Source of the DNA: an uncultured Paludibacter sp.
Lineage (GTDB): Bacteria > Bacteroidota > Bacteroidia > Bacteroidales > Paludibacteraceae
DNA length: 30,219 nucleotides
Direction: 5' to 3'
NCBI GenBank assembly: GCA_937927845.1
Contig: CALFXE010000256.1
Location: forward strand, 1-30,219
Part shown: positions 29,610-30,219 of the stretch, piece after piece
How positions within the stretch are numbered: the stretch's first letter is position 1
Layout of the letters: every line of letters begins with the position of its first letter
Program-made: the position numbers and the translations under genes
Notes under the pieces: generated by a model
The model's database searches: none
What the model was told of the DNA's origin: nothing
The model's input: the letters and a program-made list of their open reading frames with translations, nothing else

Positions 29610-30074
29610 ATGTTCAATGATAAAAGCCCTTATAAAATTCGCATTGAAAAAACAAATAACGATAAACATTACTTTGTATCTTTTATTGATGGTCAAAATT
29701 CGAGCCAAGAAATAGAAGTTTCTTTCTCAGTGTATCGTGAGATTGAATGCGCCATGAAAGAGGTTCAGCGGCTAAAACGATCAGATCAAAGACATATAGA
29801 AAGATTTGAGCTATCCGATGAATTGATTAATAAACGAATGCTTTCTTATCAGAAAGAAGTTGATGAAATAGTCTTTGATATCGGATTAAGTTATGAGCTT
29901 AACTTGGCTATTTCTAAATTACCCAAAATACAAAAACGTAGATTTCTCTTATACTACGATAAAAAATTTACATATGAACAAATTGCAAAACTGGAATGCT
30001 GTACAAAGCGAGCTGTTAAGTTCAGTGTAGACATCGCAAAAGAAAAAGTTTTAGAAAAAATAAAAAAATTCTAA
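29610..30074 (+). CDS. Sigma-70-like regulatory protein of a conjugative element
   Basis: 154 residues from ATG 29610 (GGAGG eight bases upstream); an in-frame ATG at 29544 would start inside the hairpin's 5' flank and has no ribosome site. The N-terminus (YKIRIEKTNNDKHYFVSFID) is a beta-rich domain. The C-terminal ~60 residues look like sigma region 4: LAISKLPKIQKRRFLLYYDK, then FTYEQIAKLECCTKRAVKFS as the helix-turn-helix that would contact a -35 element, and a basic tail KVLEKIKKF. Sigma-like proteins of this type occur in Tn916/Tn1549-type elements and regulate excision or transfer genes (family knowledge). Expression is probably post-transcriptionally gated by the upstream hairpin. Monocistronic, followed by a terminator at 30111. 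Confidence 0.85.
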   Translation: MFNDKSPYKIRIEKTNNDKHYFVSFIDGQNSSQEIEVSFSVYREIECAMKEVQRLKRSDQRHIERFELSDELINKRMLSYQKEVDEIVFDIGLSYELNLAISKLPKIQKRRFLLYYDKKFTYEQIAKLECCTKRAVKFSVDIAKEKVLEKIKKF

Positions 30075-30110
30075 AATAACACTACACTTTTAGCCTCTGA
30101 GTGTGGAAAT

Positions 30111-30144
30111 AGGTGAAGGGATAAAATTTCCTTTCACCTGTTTT
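30111..30144 (+). terminator. Terminator after the sigma-like gene
   Basis: AGGTGAAGGG (30111-30120) pairs with CCTTTCACCT (30130-30139), one wobble, then GTTTT. The last 75 bases of the window hold no gene; they contain TTCTTTGAAAATTGAATA, a sequence type often seen before further element genes. Confidence 0.75.
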
Positions 30145-30219
30145 CCGTTTTATACGGTTAAACAGTTTGTTCTTTGAAAATTGAATATTCATTCATCAAG
30201 CACATTCTGATTGCCGTGA

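Overview
The window looks like a cargo-loaded integrative conjugative element (ICE) of a low-GC Gram-positive bacterium, most likely a Clostridia member. It starts inside a VirB4-type conjugation ATPase and continues with a CD1108-type transfer protein, both typical of Tn1549-like elements. It ends with a small sigma-70-like regulator of the kind found in such elements. Genes have strong AAGGAGG-type ribosome sites, many GTG/TTG starts, AT-rich codons and tight operons. No rRNA, tRNA, CRISPR array or transposase was seen.

Layout. (1) 1-3687: remains of the transfer operon. A 383-residue Cys4-bearing gene on the minus strand, with its own terminators, lies between virB4 and a CD1108 gene that stops before its usual C-terminal peptidase domain. 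(2) 3688-6125: an XRE regulator, an unknown 205-residue protein, and a diguanylate cyclase with a cysteine-bearing PAS domain and a 165-nt leader. (3) 6148-18024: a DNA phosphorothioation locus. The plus-strand operon dndB-dndC-dndD-dndE-dndA makes the sulfur modification. A divergent five-gene minus-strand operon (Mrr-platform protein, SF2 helicase, small protein, SMC/DndD-like ATPase, dnd-associated protein 4) is probably its restriction or interference partner. The usual DptFGH restriction set is absent and no nuclease domain is visible in the partner module. (4) 18021-28661: an eight-gene minus-strand operon convergent with dndA. It encodes a small HTH protein, a NERD-UvrD helicase, an unknown 332-residue protein, a tiny zinc/membrane protein, an AddB-like Fe-S protein, an HNH-associated domain lacking HNH, a RelA/SpoT-fold protein and a second DGQHR (DndB-like) protein. 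I do not recognise this combination; it is the best candidate for an undescribed defence system. (5) 28662-30219: regulatory DNA with a promoter / tiny ORF / terminator cassette and a hairpin that hides the ribosome site of the sigma-like gene.

How the parts may work together (inference): DndA-E mark host DNA with phosphorothioate, DndB modulates the marking, and the divergent helicase/ATPase module acts on unmarked DNA. The convergent AddAB-like operon, with a second DGQHR protein and a nucleotide-alarmone-like enzyme, could be a second layer that processes DNA ends and signals stress. In three proteins a recognisable platform is kept while the expected nuclease part is missing or reduced, which suggests blocking or sensing rather than simple cleavage.
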